From positions 62,001-126,000 of the forward strand of contig NZ_LGDD01000306.1 in assembly GCF_001279695.1 (NCBI RefSeq): a stretch of 64,000 nt of DNA, written 5' to 3'. The translations under genes were made by a program, and so were the position numbers. This document shows, piece after piece, positions 1 to 8,036 of this stretch; the stretch's first letter is position 1; each line of letters starts with the position of its first letter. This stretch comes from Streptomyces sp. WM6378 (GTDB lineage Bacteria; Actinomycetota; Actinomycetes; Streptomycetales; Streptomycetaceae). The notes beneath the pieces are model-generated. The model made no database searches. It was given only the letters and a program-made list of their open reading frames with translations, and had not been told where the DNA came from.

Positions 1-1178
1 GCCACCGGGCGTTCGGCCAGGCGCGGGGCGTCCTGGAGGAGCGAGGTCACCGTCTCCTTCGCGCAGGGGCGGTTGGTGCCGATCACGCCCGTCGGGCCGC
101 GCTTGATCCAGCCCGCCACGTACTCGCCCGGCGACGGCGCCCCCTCGCGCAGCACCCGGCCCGCCGCGTGCGGCACGGTCCCCGTCGCCGGGTCGAACGG
201 CAGCCCCTGCGGCGGCACCCCGCGGTAGCCGACCGCCCGCAGCACCAGCTGTGCCTCGATGTCCTCGTACGTCCCGGTGCCGAGCACCCCGCCCGCGCCG
301 TCCGGCACCGTCCGCTCGAAGCGCACCGCGCCCACCCTGCCGTCCCGCTCCACGAGCTCCACGGGGCGCAGATAGAACCGCAGATGAAGTTGGCGTACGC
401 CCGGTCGCTGCCCGCGCCCCACCCAGCCGCGCAGCACCTCCACATTGCGCCGGACCGCGCCCGGCAGCGCGGACGGATCGACGAAGTCCGGGTCCCGGGC
501 CAGCTCGGCGGCGTCCACCGTCACGTCCGCGCCCGGCAGCGCGCCCAGCTCCCGCAGCTCCTTGGTGGTGAACCGGGCCTGCGAGGGGCCGCGCCGGGCC
601 GCCATGTGGACCTCGCGCACCCGGCTGACGGCGAGCGCGCCGAGCGCGGACTGCGGCACATCGGTCGGCCGCAGCTCGTCCGCGCCGCGGGCCAGCATCC
701 GCGCGACGTCCACCGCCACATTGCCCGCACCGATCACCACGGCCGAACGCGCGCCCAGAACGAAGGAGTTGGGGTCACTGTCGGGGTGCGCGCTGTACCA
801 GGACACGAACTCGGTCGCGGAGAAACTGCCGGGCAGGTCCTCGCCGGGAATCCCCAGATGCCGGTCGGACTTGGCGCCGACGCAGTACACCACCGCGTGG
901 TAGAGCCGCAGCAGCAGCTCCGGCGGGACGCCGCCCGGGCCCACCTCGACGTGCCCCAGGAAACGGATGCGGCCGTCCTCAAGGACGGTGCGGAGATTGT
1001 TCTGCAGCGACTTGATCTTCTCGTGGTCCGGGGCGACCCCGTAGCGGACCAGGCCGTACGGGCACGGCAGCCGGTCCAGGACGTCCACGTGGACCTGTGC
1101 GACCGCGCTCTGCTCCAGCAGGCTCTGGGCGGTGTAGACCCCGCTCGGCCCGGATCCGACGACGGCGATGCGCAGCAT
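1..1178 (-). CDS. FprA-type ferredoxin/adrenodoxin-NADP+ reductase (3' end cut by window)
   Basis: The reading frame starts at an ATG whose upstream AAGGAG box lies 7-8 bases away and runs off the left edge after about 392 codons. The N-terminus MLRIAVVGSGPSGVYTA is a GxGxxG FAD-binding loop; near residue 38 the segment PCPYGLVRYGVAPDH matches the FAD-domain signature of the adrenodoxin reductase/FprA family, and VVIGAGNVAVDVARML (about residues 168-183) is the NADP-binding GxGNVA motif. The distal WIKRGPTGVIGTN block is the C-terminal FAD contact of the family. Members pass electrons from NADPH to ferredoxin for cytochromes P450 or biosynthesis. The family is usually about 450 residues, so roughly 50-60 residues are missing. 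A TetR gene lies upstream on the same strand, 95 bases away, and may control it (inference). Confidence 0.9.
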   Translation of the reverse strand, partial: MLRIAVVGSGPSGVYTAQSLLEQSAVAQVHVDVLDRLPCPYGLVRYGVAPDHEKIKSLQNNLRTVLEDGRIRFLGHVEVGPGGVPPELLLRLYHAVVYCVGAKSDRHLGIPGEDLPGSFSATEFVSWYSAHPDSDPNSFVLGARSAVVIGAGNVAVDVARMLARGADELRPTDVPQSALGALAVSRVREVHMAARRGPSQARFTTKELRELGALPGADVTVDAAELARDPDFVDPSALPGAVRRNVEVLRGWVGRGQRPGVRQLHLRFYLRPVELVERDGRVGAVRFERTVPDGAGGVLGTGTYEDIEAQLVLRAVGYRGVPPQGLPFDPATGTVPHAAGRVLREGAPSPGEYVAGWIKRGPTGVIGTNRPCAKETVTSLLQDAPRLAERPV

Positions 1179-1273
1179 GGCGGGTGCTCCTTGGGAGAGA
1201 GAACCGCAGAAGTCCGCAGAGGACCTTCAGGATGGCACCGCTGTGCGCACGGCGGGTAGACATGCGCCGCCGG

Positions 1274-1876
1274 TCAGGGGGTCGGTTCGGGCGGCACGCC
1301 CAGCTCCCAGTCGAGTCCGTACCGCTGGAACAGCTCGGTCCGCAGGGTCGTCGCGTCCATCGGGGCGCCCGGAAGGAGCGCGGCGAAGACGGCGCCCATC
1401 AGGTTGGCCCGCAGCAGCGGGTACTCGGTGTCCACGTCCTGCGAGCCGTAGCGCTCCACGGTGTCCCGCAGAAGGGCGGCCAGGCGCTGCTGCTCCGGGC
1501 ACTGCACGAACCCCTGGGCCTGCAGGATGCCCGCCATGTGGGCCCGCATGAGGACCGGCTGGGAGTGCGTGAGTCCGAGGATCGCGTCTATGGCGCGGGC
1601 AAGCCGCTCGCGCCCGTCGGCGCTCCGCGGCTCGCGCTCCAGGCCCGCCTCAAGCGTGAGGTGCATGAGGCGGTGCACCGCGGACTGGAGCAGCTGGCGC
1701 TTGCCCGGGAAGTAGTACGACACCAGGCCGCGGGCCGAACCGGCCCGGTCCGCGATGTCGCCGAGGGTCGTCGACTCATAGCCACGTTCCGCCACCAGCT
1801 CCACAGTGGCTTGCAGCAGCCGCTCGCGAGAACGTCTGCGCAGTTCTTCATTGACCGATGCGCTGCGCGGGGACAT
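1274..1876 (-). CDS. TetR family transcriptional regulator
   Basis: A 200-residue protein. Residues 13-60 form a TetR-type N-terminal HTH: RERLLQATVELVAERGYESTTLGDIADRAG, then LVSYYFPGKRQLL, the usual recognition helix and Y-x-F-x-x-K segment. The C-terminal 130 residues are the ligand-binding half and carry no recognisable signature. An AGGAG box 7 bases before the ATG supports the start. Immediately upstream lies a palindrome overlapping a TATATT element (see separate entry), so autoregulation is likely. The gene is co-directional with the oxidoreductase downstream, which is the best guess for its target. Confidence 0.92.
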   Translation of the reverse strand: MSPRSASVNEELRRRSRERLLQATVELVAERGYESTTLGDIADRAGSARGLVSYYFPGKRQLLQSAVHRLMHLTLEAGLEREPRSADGRERLARAIDAILGLTHSQPVLMRAHMAGILQAQGFVQCPEQQRLAALLRDTVERYGSQDVDTEYPLLRANLMGAVFAALLPGAPMDATTLRTELFQRYGLDWELGVPPEPTP

Positions 1877-1896
1877 GCTGTAACTCCTGCGTTGAC

Positions 1897-1909
1897 TGGC
1901 TTGGAGCCA
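1897..1909. promoter_or_regulatory. Candidate operator of the TetR gene at 1274-1876
   Basis: The palindrome TGGCT-TGG-AGCCA has perfect 5-base arms. On the minus strand the adjoining bases read TATATT, a plausible -10 box for the TetR gene that starts 21 bases further on. An operator on top of the promoter is the normal arrangement for an autorepressed TetR gene. The assignment is inferred from position and symmetry. Confidence 0.4.
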
Positions 1910-2054
1910 ATATACTCAGGTGGTCGCGGGACGGTACCCCTTGGCCGGGGTCTGACCTGCGGCATGGGCTGCTCGTTCGGGGTGACGCGGGGGATCACCC
2001 CGGACGGGTGGCCCCCTTTTCTTCCGGCCCCTTCCGGTCACTCCTTCCGGCTGC

Positions 2055-2759
2055 TCAGCGGCCTTCTCCGGCCAGCGCGAGCACCGGCAGCAGGGCGCCC
2101 GGACGCTCGTCCACCGGCAGGTGGTCGACGAAGTGCACCGCACAGCCGAGCGCCGCGGCGCCGCCGTCGGCCCGCCGGTCGTCGCCCACCATCAGGACCT
2201 CGCGCGGGTCCTGCCCGAGCGCCTCGCAGGCCGCCCTGAACAGCCGCTCGTCCGGCTTCTGCACCCCGTGCTCGAAGGACAGCACGTACGCGTCCACGAA
2301 GTCGTCCAGGCCGTGCGCGCGGAAGACCGGCCGCAGGTCCCACCCGATGTTGCTCACCACGCCGACCGTGATCCCGCGCTGCCGCAGCCCCCCGAGGACC
2401 TGCTTCGCATCGGGGTACGGCTGCCAGGCGGCCGGGGTCTTGTGGCGGTCGTAGAGCAGGTCGTACAGGCGCGGATCGGGCAGCTCCACCTGCCGCGCGA
2501 GACCGGTGTACGTCTCCCGGTGGAGTTCGCCGCTCCGGTCGCGCACGGCCCACAGGTCGGCCAGCTGGTCGGGCAGCCGCAACGGGTTGGCGCCGCCGGG
2601 CAGCGCGCCCGCCTCCTCCAACTCCCTTGCACAGCGGGCGAGTTCGGCGTCTGGCAGAGCGATGCCGGAGGCGTCGAGGACGGCGGAGAGCCACGTGTCG
2701 ACCGGCTCGATCCGGAACAGGGTGCCGGAGAAATCGAAGAGAACGCTCTTGATCGTCAT
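2055..2759 (-). CDS. HAD-superfamily hydrolase
   Basis: A 234-residue protein. Motif I is at the N-terminus, VLFDFSGTLF, with the nucleophile Asp9 and the Thr13 of the DxxGT pattern (Ser replaces the usual second Asp region residue, as in some subfamilies). A VGVVSNIGWD stretch gives motif II (Ser/Asn) and VLMVGDDRRADGGAAALG gives motif IV with the acidic pair that binds magnesium. A helical cap lies between residues 20 and 90. This is a small-molecule phosphatase or dehalogenase-like enzyme of unknown substrate. It lies 19 bases downstream of the PAP2 phosphatase and probably shares its transcript. Confidence 0.88.
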   Translation of the reverse strand: MTIKSVLFDFSGTLFRIEPVDTWLSAVLDASGIALPDAELARCARELEEAGALPGGANPLRLPDQLADLWAVRDRSGELHRETYTGLARQVELPDPRLYDLLYDRHKTPAAWQPYPDAKQVLGGLRQRGITVGVVSNIGWDLRPVFRAHGLDDFVDAYVLSFEHGVQKPDERLFRAACEALGQDPREVLMVGDDRRADGGAAALGCAVHFVDHLPVDERPGALLPVLALAGEGR

Positions 2760-2778
2760 GCTCGTGATCCTCGCGTGC

Positions 2779-3450
2779 TCATCCCCGGCGGTTCAAGACC
2801 CATCGCCTGTGGGCCGCCGCGCTCAGCGTGACGACCGCCAGACCGATCAGCCAGCCGCCCACCACGTCCGAGAGCCAGTGCACGCCCAGGAACAGGCGCG
2901 TGAACCCCACGCCGAGCGCGGAGACCACTCCGATCACGGGCACGGCCGTACGGGCCCGGCGCCCGGCCCCGTGCAGCGCGAGCAGCCACACGAGCAGCCC
3001 GAAGGCGACCGTCACGCTCAGCGCGTGGCCGGACGGGAACGCGGCGTACCCGGCGGAGTCCACCGGGTCCGGCCACCGCGGCCGGTCCCGGTCCACCGCC
3101 GCCTTCAGCCCCTGCTGCACGGCCGTACCGAGGCCGCTCGTCGCCGCGACCCACAGCGCGAGCAGCCGCTCGCCGCGCCACAGCAGGACCCCGACGGCCA
3201 CCGCGAGCAGAGCCCGCATCGCCCACGGATCCCACACCCAGTCAGTCAGGACCCGGTTGACGTGGGTGAGGCCGGGGTCGGCCACGGCCCGGCGGTGCAG
3301 CCCGTCGGCGACCGCCCGGTCCAGCGCCATCAGCGGGCCCCACTGGGCCACCACCAGAACCAGCAGGACCCCGGCGAGCAGGGAGCAGACGAGACCGGCA
3401 CGGAACAGCGTGACCGGGCGCGGACGGGCCTCGGCGGGAGCGAGCAGCAT
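2779..3450 (-). CDS. PAP2-family membrane phosphatase
   Basis: A 223-residue polytopic protein with about five or six hydrophobic segments. All three motifs of the PAP2 (type 2 phosphatidic acid phosphatase) family are visible in order: KAAVDRDRP (K-x6-RP), FPSGHA (PSGH) and TRLFLGVHWLSDV (a T/S-R-x5-H-x3-D). The catalytic His in the third motif is intact. Such proteins dephosphorylate lipid phosphates or undecaprenyl pyrophosphate at the membrane. The M56 peptidase gene ends 35 bases upstream on the same strand and the HAD gene follows, so a short phosphatase operon is plausible. Confidence 0.9.
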   Translation of the reverse strand: MLLAPAEARPRPVTLFRAGLVCSLLAGVLLVLVVAQWGPLMALDRAVADGLHRRAVADPGLTHVNRVLTDWVWDPWAMRALLAVAVGVLLWRGERLLALWVAATSGLGTAVQQGLKAAVDRDRPRWPDPVDSAGYAAFPSGHALSVTVAFGLLVWLLALHGAGRRARTAVPVIGVVSALGVGFTRLFLGVHWLSDVVGGWLIGLAVVTLSAAAHRRWVLNRRG

Positions 3451-3484
3451 GCGGATGATCCAAGCCGATGGGGCCGGGGTACGG

Positions 3485-4420
3485 CTAGCCCAAGGCGTGC
3501 AGGCCCGGCACGAGGGCCACGACCAGCGGCACGGCCGGCACGAGCGCGGCGTACGCCGTCAGCCGCAGGCGGTGGCTCGCGGGCAGCCTCGGCGCCGCCG
3601 ACAGGAGCCGGTGCACGCGCTGGGGGAGCTGGCCGTCCGGGGCGGGGCAGGGCCCGAACACCCCGCGGTGCTCGTTGAGTTCGACCAGCGCGAGCGCGAT
3701 CGTGAGGCGGCCGAAGCGGCGCGACGCCACGTCGTCGGCGGCCAGTTCCACCAGGCGGTGCATCTCGTCGCGGAACGCGGCGAACACCGGCACCTGCGGG
3801 AACCCCCGGGCGAGCGCGCCGGAACAGTGCAGCAGCCAGTCGTGCCGGGCCCGCGCGTGGCCGAGCTCATGGGCGAGCACCGCATCGAGCTGACGGCCCT
3901 TCAGGCGCTGAAGTGCCGCTGTGGTGATGACCAGTTGGGGTGTCTGGCCCGGCAGCCACCAGGCATCCGGGCGGGCCGCCTCCAGGACCACCAGACGCTC
4001 GCCGGAGGGCTCCTCGCCGGGCAGCAGCGGCGAGCGGAGGCGCAGCTCCGCCCGGCGCCGGCGACGGCGCGCCCAGCTGTCCCTGATCTCCCGGGTGAGC
4101 ATCGCCCCGGTCCAGGCGCCGCCGAGGAAGAGCACCACCGCGAGCGCCGCCGACCAGGGACCGTAGGGCCCGAGCGCGTACGCCTCGACGACGGCGCGGG
4201 GCGCGGGCGCGAACACCTGGCCGCGCACGGTCTGCCAGGCGGACGCGGCGCTGAAGACCATCGCGAGCCCGAAGCAGAGCAGGACCGCCGCCACCACGCA
4301 CTGCCACACCCACAGCGCCACCACCGGCTCGCGCTCGACCCAGTCGGCGCGGGCGAGGAGTCGCGGGGCGGCGACGGCGGACACCAGGCCGAGCACCAGC
4401 AACGCGAGGGAGACCGTCAT
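3485..4420 (-). CDS. M56-family (BlaR1-like) membrane zinc metallopeptidase
   Basis: A 311-residue protein with two N-terminal membrane segments (about residues 1-20 and 35-60), a third at about 90-108 and a C-terminal hydrophobic stretch. The zinc site reads LDAVLAHELGHARARHDWLL (HExxH) near residue 190, with a downstream ELAADD as the likely third ligand. This is the integral-membrane peptidase fold of BlaR1/MecR1, but no penicillin-binding sensor domain is attached. In actinobacteria these genes usually follow a BlaI-type repressor; none is adjacent here (upstream lies DUF5134), which is unusual. Substrate is unknown. Confidence 0.88.
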   Translation of the reverse strand: MTVSLALLVLGLVSAVAAPRLLARADWVEREPVVALWVWQCVVAAVLLCFGLAMVFSAASAWQTVRGQVFAPAPRAVVEAYALGPYGPWSAALAVVLFLGGAWTGAMLTREIRDSWARRRRRRAELRLRSPLLPGEEPSGERLVVLEAARPDAWWLPGQTPQLVITTAALQRLKGRQLDAVLAHELGHARARHDWLLHCSGALARGFPQVPVFAAFRDEMHRLVELAADDVASRRFGRLTIALALVELNEHRGVFGPCPAPDGQLPQRVHRLLSAAPRLPASHRLRLTAYAALVPAVPLVVALVPGLHALG

Positions 4421-4620
4421 GGTCTCAGCCTATGAGCGGGGCCGCCGTCATAGGTATGGCCGCGGACGCCAAGTGACGCACGCCACGACGGGGCCGCGGG
4501 TACCCGTCTCACGGGGAGCTTCGGCGCCCACTTCCCGGTGGGGGCTCCGGCCGGACCTCGTCTCCGGGCGAGCCCTCGACGCCCATGCGCCCGAGCGCCC
4601 GGCCCGCGCCGCCGGGCGCC

Positions 4621-5184
4621 TCAGACCATCCCCAGCATCGCGAGCATGGCGACCCCCATCGAAAGGCGGCAGGCCAGCGCCAGTTCGGGCCGCGCGCCCC
4701 AGGAGACGGCCGCCACGGATCCGCCCCCGCTCGCCGTGGGCAGCAGCCGCGCCCCCGCCGACAGGACATAGCCCGCGAAGTACAGCAGCAGCGCCCCGGT
4801 CAGCAGCGGAACGCCGCCCGCCGCATGCCCCTCGTGCCCGGCGTGCGCGCCGCCCCCGGCCCCCGGCGCCATCGCGAGCGCCATGTAGACCATGGCCAGC
4901 GAGCCCACCACGTGGTGCAGATGGTGCACCCCGCCCCGTGCCAGCCACAGCGCCCGCAGCGCGGCACCGCCGAAGATCACCGCGTACCCCGCCGGCAGCC
5001 ACGGCGGTGGGGACAGGAACGCGGCCGGCACGGCCATCGCGGCCATCCCGAACCCCATCACCGCCTCCCCGCCCGCCGCCCCACGGGCTTGCGCGGAACC
5101 GCTGCGCATCCGCAGCAGACAGTACGAGCCGGTCGCCGCGCACAGTGCGACGAGCAGCCAGCCGGGCAGCACCGGACCGTGCAC
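4621..5184 (-). CDS. DUF5134 multi-pass membrane protein
   Basis: A 187-residue hydrophobic protein with about five membrane segments. The start is the GTG in VHGPVLPGWLLVALCAATGSYC because GGGGAGG sits 6 bases upstream and the protein would otherwise begin with an uncharacteristic arginine-rich leader. A Met/His-rich loop (GGGAHAGHEGHAAGG) near the middle and paired LHHVV/HHL histidines could bind metal, as is typical of this streptomycete family. I recognise it as DUF5134 from the N-terminal pattern and the histidine loop; no function is known. Confidence 0.75.
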   Translation of the reverse strand: MHGPVLPGWLLVALCAATGSYCLLRMRSGSAQARGAAGGEAVMGFGMAAMAVPAAFLSPPPWLPAGYAVIFGGAALRALWLARGGVHHLHHVVGSLAMVYMALAMAPGAGGGAHAGHEGHAAGGVPLLTGALLLYFAGYVLSAGARLLPTASGGGSVAAVSWGARPELALACRLSMGVAMLAMLGMV

Positions 5185-5358
5185 GGCGTACCTCCCCGCT
5201 CGATGGATGGCCCTGCCGACAGGTCGATGCCCGGCCGTGGGGCCGCATACGCGGGCGCAGGGACACACAAGGGGAGCGCGCGGGAGATCTTCGCCGGTCA
5301 GAGCCGGGGTCGCCGGACGGCCCGGATGCCGGGAGCCGCGGAACGCCGTGCGGTGTCG

Positions 5359-5745
5359 TCAGGGGCGGAAGCGCAGCGGGTGGTCGGCCGGGACCTCCAC
5401 GACCGCGATGCGCACCCCGTCCGGGTCCTCGATCCACATCTCGACGAGCCCCCACGGCTCGCGCACCGGCGGCCGCGCGACGGCCACCCCGCGCGCCACG
5501 AGCTCCTCGTGCGCCTGCGTCACATCCGCCACCTGGAGCCACAGCTGGAGGCCCGGCGCCGGCGGGTGCTCGGCGCGGCCGGACACCTCAAGGAAGCCGC
5601 CGCCCAGGAAGTACACCGTGCCGCGCTCCGGCCCCGTACCGAACTCGCGGTAGACGGCGAGCCCGAGCTGTTCGCCGTAGAAGGCGCGCGAACGCTCGGG
5701 GTCGGTGGGGCGCAGAAGGGTCCGGCTGCTCAATACGTGCACCAT
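5359..5745 (-). CDS. VOC-family glyoxalase/bleomycin-resistance-like protein
   Basis: A 128-residue single-domain protein of the usual VOC length. It opens with MVHVLSSRTLLRPTDPERSRAFY, giving the first beta strand and the ERSRAFYGEQLGL helix, and ends with the second beta-alpha-beta unit DPDGVRIAVVEV (the E/DPDGxxxxV hallmark). The proteins use a metal in a cupped barrel for isomerase, dioxygenase or drug-binding roles. The gene is divergent from the GNAT gene, separated by 75 bases. Its substrate cannot be told from sequence. Confidence 0.88.
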   Translation of the reverse strand: MVHVLSSRTLLRPTDPERSRAFYGEQLGLAVYREFGTGPERGTVYFLGGGFLEVSGRAEHPPAPGLQLWLQVADVTQAHEELVARGVAVARPPVREPWGLVEMWIEDPDGVRIAVVEVPADHPLRFRP

Positions 5746-5820
5746 GGCAAGGGACCCTAACGGGCCGGGTTACGCTCGGGAGGCCGCCGCAGCGCAATCG
5801 ATCAGCAGGGAGACCGCACG

Positions 5821-6369
5821 ATGGACACCGCAAGGCGTGTCGCCGGAGAGCTGAGCTACCGGGACGCCACCGAAGCCGACGTCGAGGCGCTGGTGCCGCT
5901 CATCGAGTCGGCCTACCGCGGGGACTCCAGCCGCGCGGGCTGGACCACAGAGGCCGACATCCTGCAAGGGCAGCGCACCGACCCCGACGGAGTGCGCGCG
6001 GTCATCACGACGCCGGGCAGCAAGCTGCTCACCGTGGAGCGGGACGGGGCCCTCGTCGCGTGCTGCCAGCTCGAACACCGCGGTGACGCCGCCTACTTCG
6101 GGATGTTCGCGGTCTCTCCCGCGCTCCAGGGCGCGGGCCTCGGCAAGCAGATCATCGCCGAGGCGGAGCGCACCGTCCGTGCCGAGTGGGGCGTGCGCGA
6201 GATGCACATGACCGTGATCTCGGTACGGGACGAACTCATCGCCTTCTACGAGCGGCGCGGCTACCGCCGTACGGGAAGGATGACGCCCTTCCCGTACGGC
6301 GACGACCGCTTCGGCCTGCCGCAGCGCGACGACCTCGAATTCGAGCTGCTCGTCAAGGAGTTGGGCTGA
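5821..6369 (+). CDS. GNAT-family N-acetyltransferase
   Basis: A 182-residue acetyltransferase. The acetyl-CoA pyrophosphate loop is YFGMFAVSPALQGAGLGKQIIAEAE (about residues 97-121), matching V-x-P-x-x-Q-G-x-G-x-G/A. The last part, VRDELIAFYERRGYRRTGRMTPFPYG, is the beta-bulge C-terminal half of the fold. It begins at an ATG with an AGGGAG box 7-8 bases upstream. It converges on the GDPD gene, with only 7 bases between stop codons. Acceptor substrate is unknown. Confidence 0.9.
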   Translation: MDTARRVAGELSYRDATEADVEALVPLIESAYRGDSSRAGWTTEADILQGQRTDPDGVRAVITTPGSKLLTVERDGALVACCQLEHRGDAAYFGMFAVSPALQGAGLGKQIIAEAERTVRAEWGVREMHMTVISVRDELIAFYERRGYRRTGRMTPFPYGDDRFGLPQRDDLEFELLVKELG

Positions 6370-6376
6370 GGGAGCG

Positions 6377-7060
6377 CTACGCGGTGAAGCGGCCGGTGCG
6401 GCGGATCTCGGGGTAGTCGGTCGTCGCGCCGTCCAGTTGCAGGGCGCGCACGAGGCGCAGATGGTCCTGAGTGTTCACGGTCCAGCCGATCACCTTGAGC
6501 CCCGCCGCGTGGGCCTGCTCGACCGTTTCCAGGGTGAGCCGGTGGATGCTCAGGACCAGGGTCTTCGCGCCGACGGCCCGGGCCCGGTCGATGAGATCGG
6601 GGCCCCAGCTGTCGTCGACGAGCCCGGTGCGCACCCCGGGCACGAGCGAGGCGATCTCGGCGAGCGCCTCGTCGTGGAACGACAGGACCTCCACCCGGCT
6701 CACCAGATCGCGCCGCTGGATCACCTCGGCGAGCGAGCGGGCCGCGGCGACGTCCTTGATCTCTGCCTGGACCGGGGTCTTCACCGCGTCGAGCACTTCC
6801 TCGAACACGGGGATGCGTTCGCCCTGACCCGCGTCCAGCTCCCGCAGCTCGGCCAGGGTCATCTCGCCGATGGGGCCCCTTCCGTCCGTGGTGCGGTCGA
6901 CCTCGGCGTCGTGCATGACGACGAGGGCGCCGTCCTTGCTGAGGTGCAGATCGAGTTCGATGACGTCCATGCCCGCGCGTTCTGCGCGGACGAAGGAACG
7001 CAGGGTGTTCTCCGGCTCGACACCCATGACCCCGCGATGACCGATGGTGAGGAACGTCAA
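6377..7060 (-). CDS. Glycerophosphodiester phosphodiesterase
   Basis: A 227-residue GDPD-domain enzyme that hydrolyses glycerophosphodiesters to glycerol-3-phosphate and an alcohol. The TTG start (TTGACGTTCCTC) is preferred because a GAGG box lies 6-7 bases upstream and the catalytic beta barrel starts directly after it: LTIGHRGVMGVEPENTLRSF gives the first catalytic His and the E-N-T. IELDLHLSKDGALVVMHD supplies the metal-binding E-x-D and the second catalytic His. EIK near residue 118 gives the third acidic ligand. No signal peptide is present, so it is cytosolic. It converges on the GNAT gene. Confidence 0.9.
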   Translation of the reverse strand: MTFLTIGHRGVMGVEPENTLRSFVRAERAGMDVIELDLHLSKDGALVVMHDAEVDRTTDGRGPIGEMTLAELRELDAGQGERIPVFEEVLDAVKTPVQAEIKDVAAARSLAEVIQRRDLVSRVEVLSFHDEALAEIASLVPGVRTGLVDDSWGPDLIDRARAVGAKTLVLSIHRLTLETVEQAHAAGLKVIGWTVNTQDHLRLVRALQLDGATTDYPEIRRTGRFTA

Positions 7061-7131
7061 GACAGGCCTCGCTTCCGTCGACGGCGGTATTGGCGCGTGC
7101 GGCGGTCCCGTGCGCACGCGGCAGCCGCAGC

Positions 7132-7257
7132 CTAACGGCCCGCCACCGCAACGGACCCCGGCTCGCGCGGGGCATCGGACTCCTCCGCGCGGGTTGACGC
7201 GATCCCAAGGATGAGGCCGGTGATGACGGCGGCGACAAGCACTGCGCGGGTACTCAC
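7132..7257 (-). CDS. Small single-span membrane protein (41 aa)
   Basis: GTG start with a GGAG box about 9 bases upstream, reading VSTRAVLVAAVITGLILGIASTRAEE and then a short polar tail. Residues 5-21 are one hydrophobic helix. Third-position G/C use follows the local coding pattern, which supports translation. A large cruciform-like hairpin (7269-7319) lies directly upstream, so the gene may share or be insulated from the PadR transcript. I do not recognise the family. It could be an uncleaved anchor peptide or a spurious reading frame. Confidence 0.45.
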   Translation of the reverse strand: MSTRAVLVAAVITGLILGIASTRAEESDAPREPGSVAVAGR

Positions 7258-7268
7258 GGGGGCGGCTC

Positions 7269-7319
7269 CGGGGTGCGGGCGACGGACGGAAGGACTCCGT
7301 CCTACCTGTGCGCACCCCG
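7269..7319. terminator. Two-arm hairpin downstream of padR-like gene
   Basis: An outer 9-base stem (CGGGGTGCG 7269-7277 with CGCACCCCG 7311-7319) encloses an inner 7-base stem (GGACGGA 7284-7290 with TCCGTCC 7296-7302). It lies 73 bases past the stop codon of the PadR gene on the minus strand. A factor-independent terminator for that gene, or a 5' attenuator for the small membrane protein, are the two readings. Confidence 0.55.
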
Positions 7320-7391
7320 CGCGGGCCAACCCGTGTCACCCGCCCGTGGGCGATTCCTCCGGCCCTTGACGTCCTTGGCGTCCGGGCCTCA

Positions 7392-8036
7392 TCAGGGGCC
7401 GGGCCAGCCGTCGTGATTGTCCGGTTCTCCACCCTGCTCTCCACCCGGCGGCGGCGCCAGCCGGTCCAGATCGGCGAGCATCTCCCGTGCCAGCTCCAGC
7501 TCGGCCAGTTCCCGCAGCTCGCTCCAGCGCAGCGCGATCCGCGGATGTGCCCACTGCTCGTCGTCCTCGGTACGGGCCAGCGCGGCCCGCACCTCCTTCA
7601 GTTCGGCCTCGGTGCGGGCGAGGTGCTCCTCGACCAGGGCGCGCAGCCGGTCCGGCGCCGCCAGGTGCCCGAGCCAGATCCGCAGCACCAGCGGATGCTT
7701 GAGGACGGGCGGGCCCGCGACTTCCGGGGAGTCGGCCCACTCGGCGAGCGCGTCGCGGCCGGCCTCGCTGATCGCGTAGCGCCGCTTGGCGCGCGGCTCC
7801 TCGGGCCCCGAGCGGCGGGACGTGGCGTACCCGAGCGCCTCAAGGCGGCGCAGCTCGGCATAGATCTGGCTGATCGCGGGGGACCAGTAGAAGAACCGCA
7901 GGGAGCCGTCGGCCCACTTCTTGAGCTCGTAGCCGGTCCGCTCGCCGGGGAACGAGAGCAGCCCGAGCACCGCCCATGCCGTCGGCGGCAACCGCCGTGC
8001 CGCGTACTGCCCGTTGGAGAACTGACGACTAGTCAT
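7392..8036 (-). CDS. PadR-family transcriptional regulator
   Basis: A 214-residue regulator. Residues 20-90 are the PadR winged helix: AWAVLGLLSFPGERTGYELKKW, then SPAISQIYAELRRLEALGYATS and the KRRYAISEAGRDALAEW wing. A C-terminal alpha-helical region (residues 100-200) is the PadR_C dimerisation coil. The start is placed at MTSRQFSNGQ because earlier codons lie in a region of poor coding bias; no clear ribosome site precedes it, so it may be leaderless. A perfect GACTAGTC sits at the start codon. The divergent DUF6421 operon 363 bases away is a candidate target. Confidence 0.88.
   Translation of the reverse strand: MTSRQFSNGQYAARRLPPTAWAVLGLLSFPGERTGYELKKWADGSLRFFYWSPAISQIYAELRRLEALGYATSRRSGPEEPRAKRRYAISEAGRDALAEWADSPEVAGPPVLKHPLVLRIWLGHLAAPDRLRALVEEHLARTEAELKEVRAALARTEDDEQWAHPRIALRWSELRELAELELAREMLADLDRLAPPPGGEQGGEPDNHDGWPGP

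Noticed and set aside
4448..5542. 364-codon minus-strand frame across DUF5134 and VOC genes
   Set aside because: Gly/Arg/Ala-rich translation with no motif; it conflicts with two supported genes.
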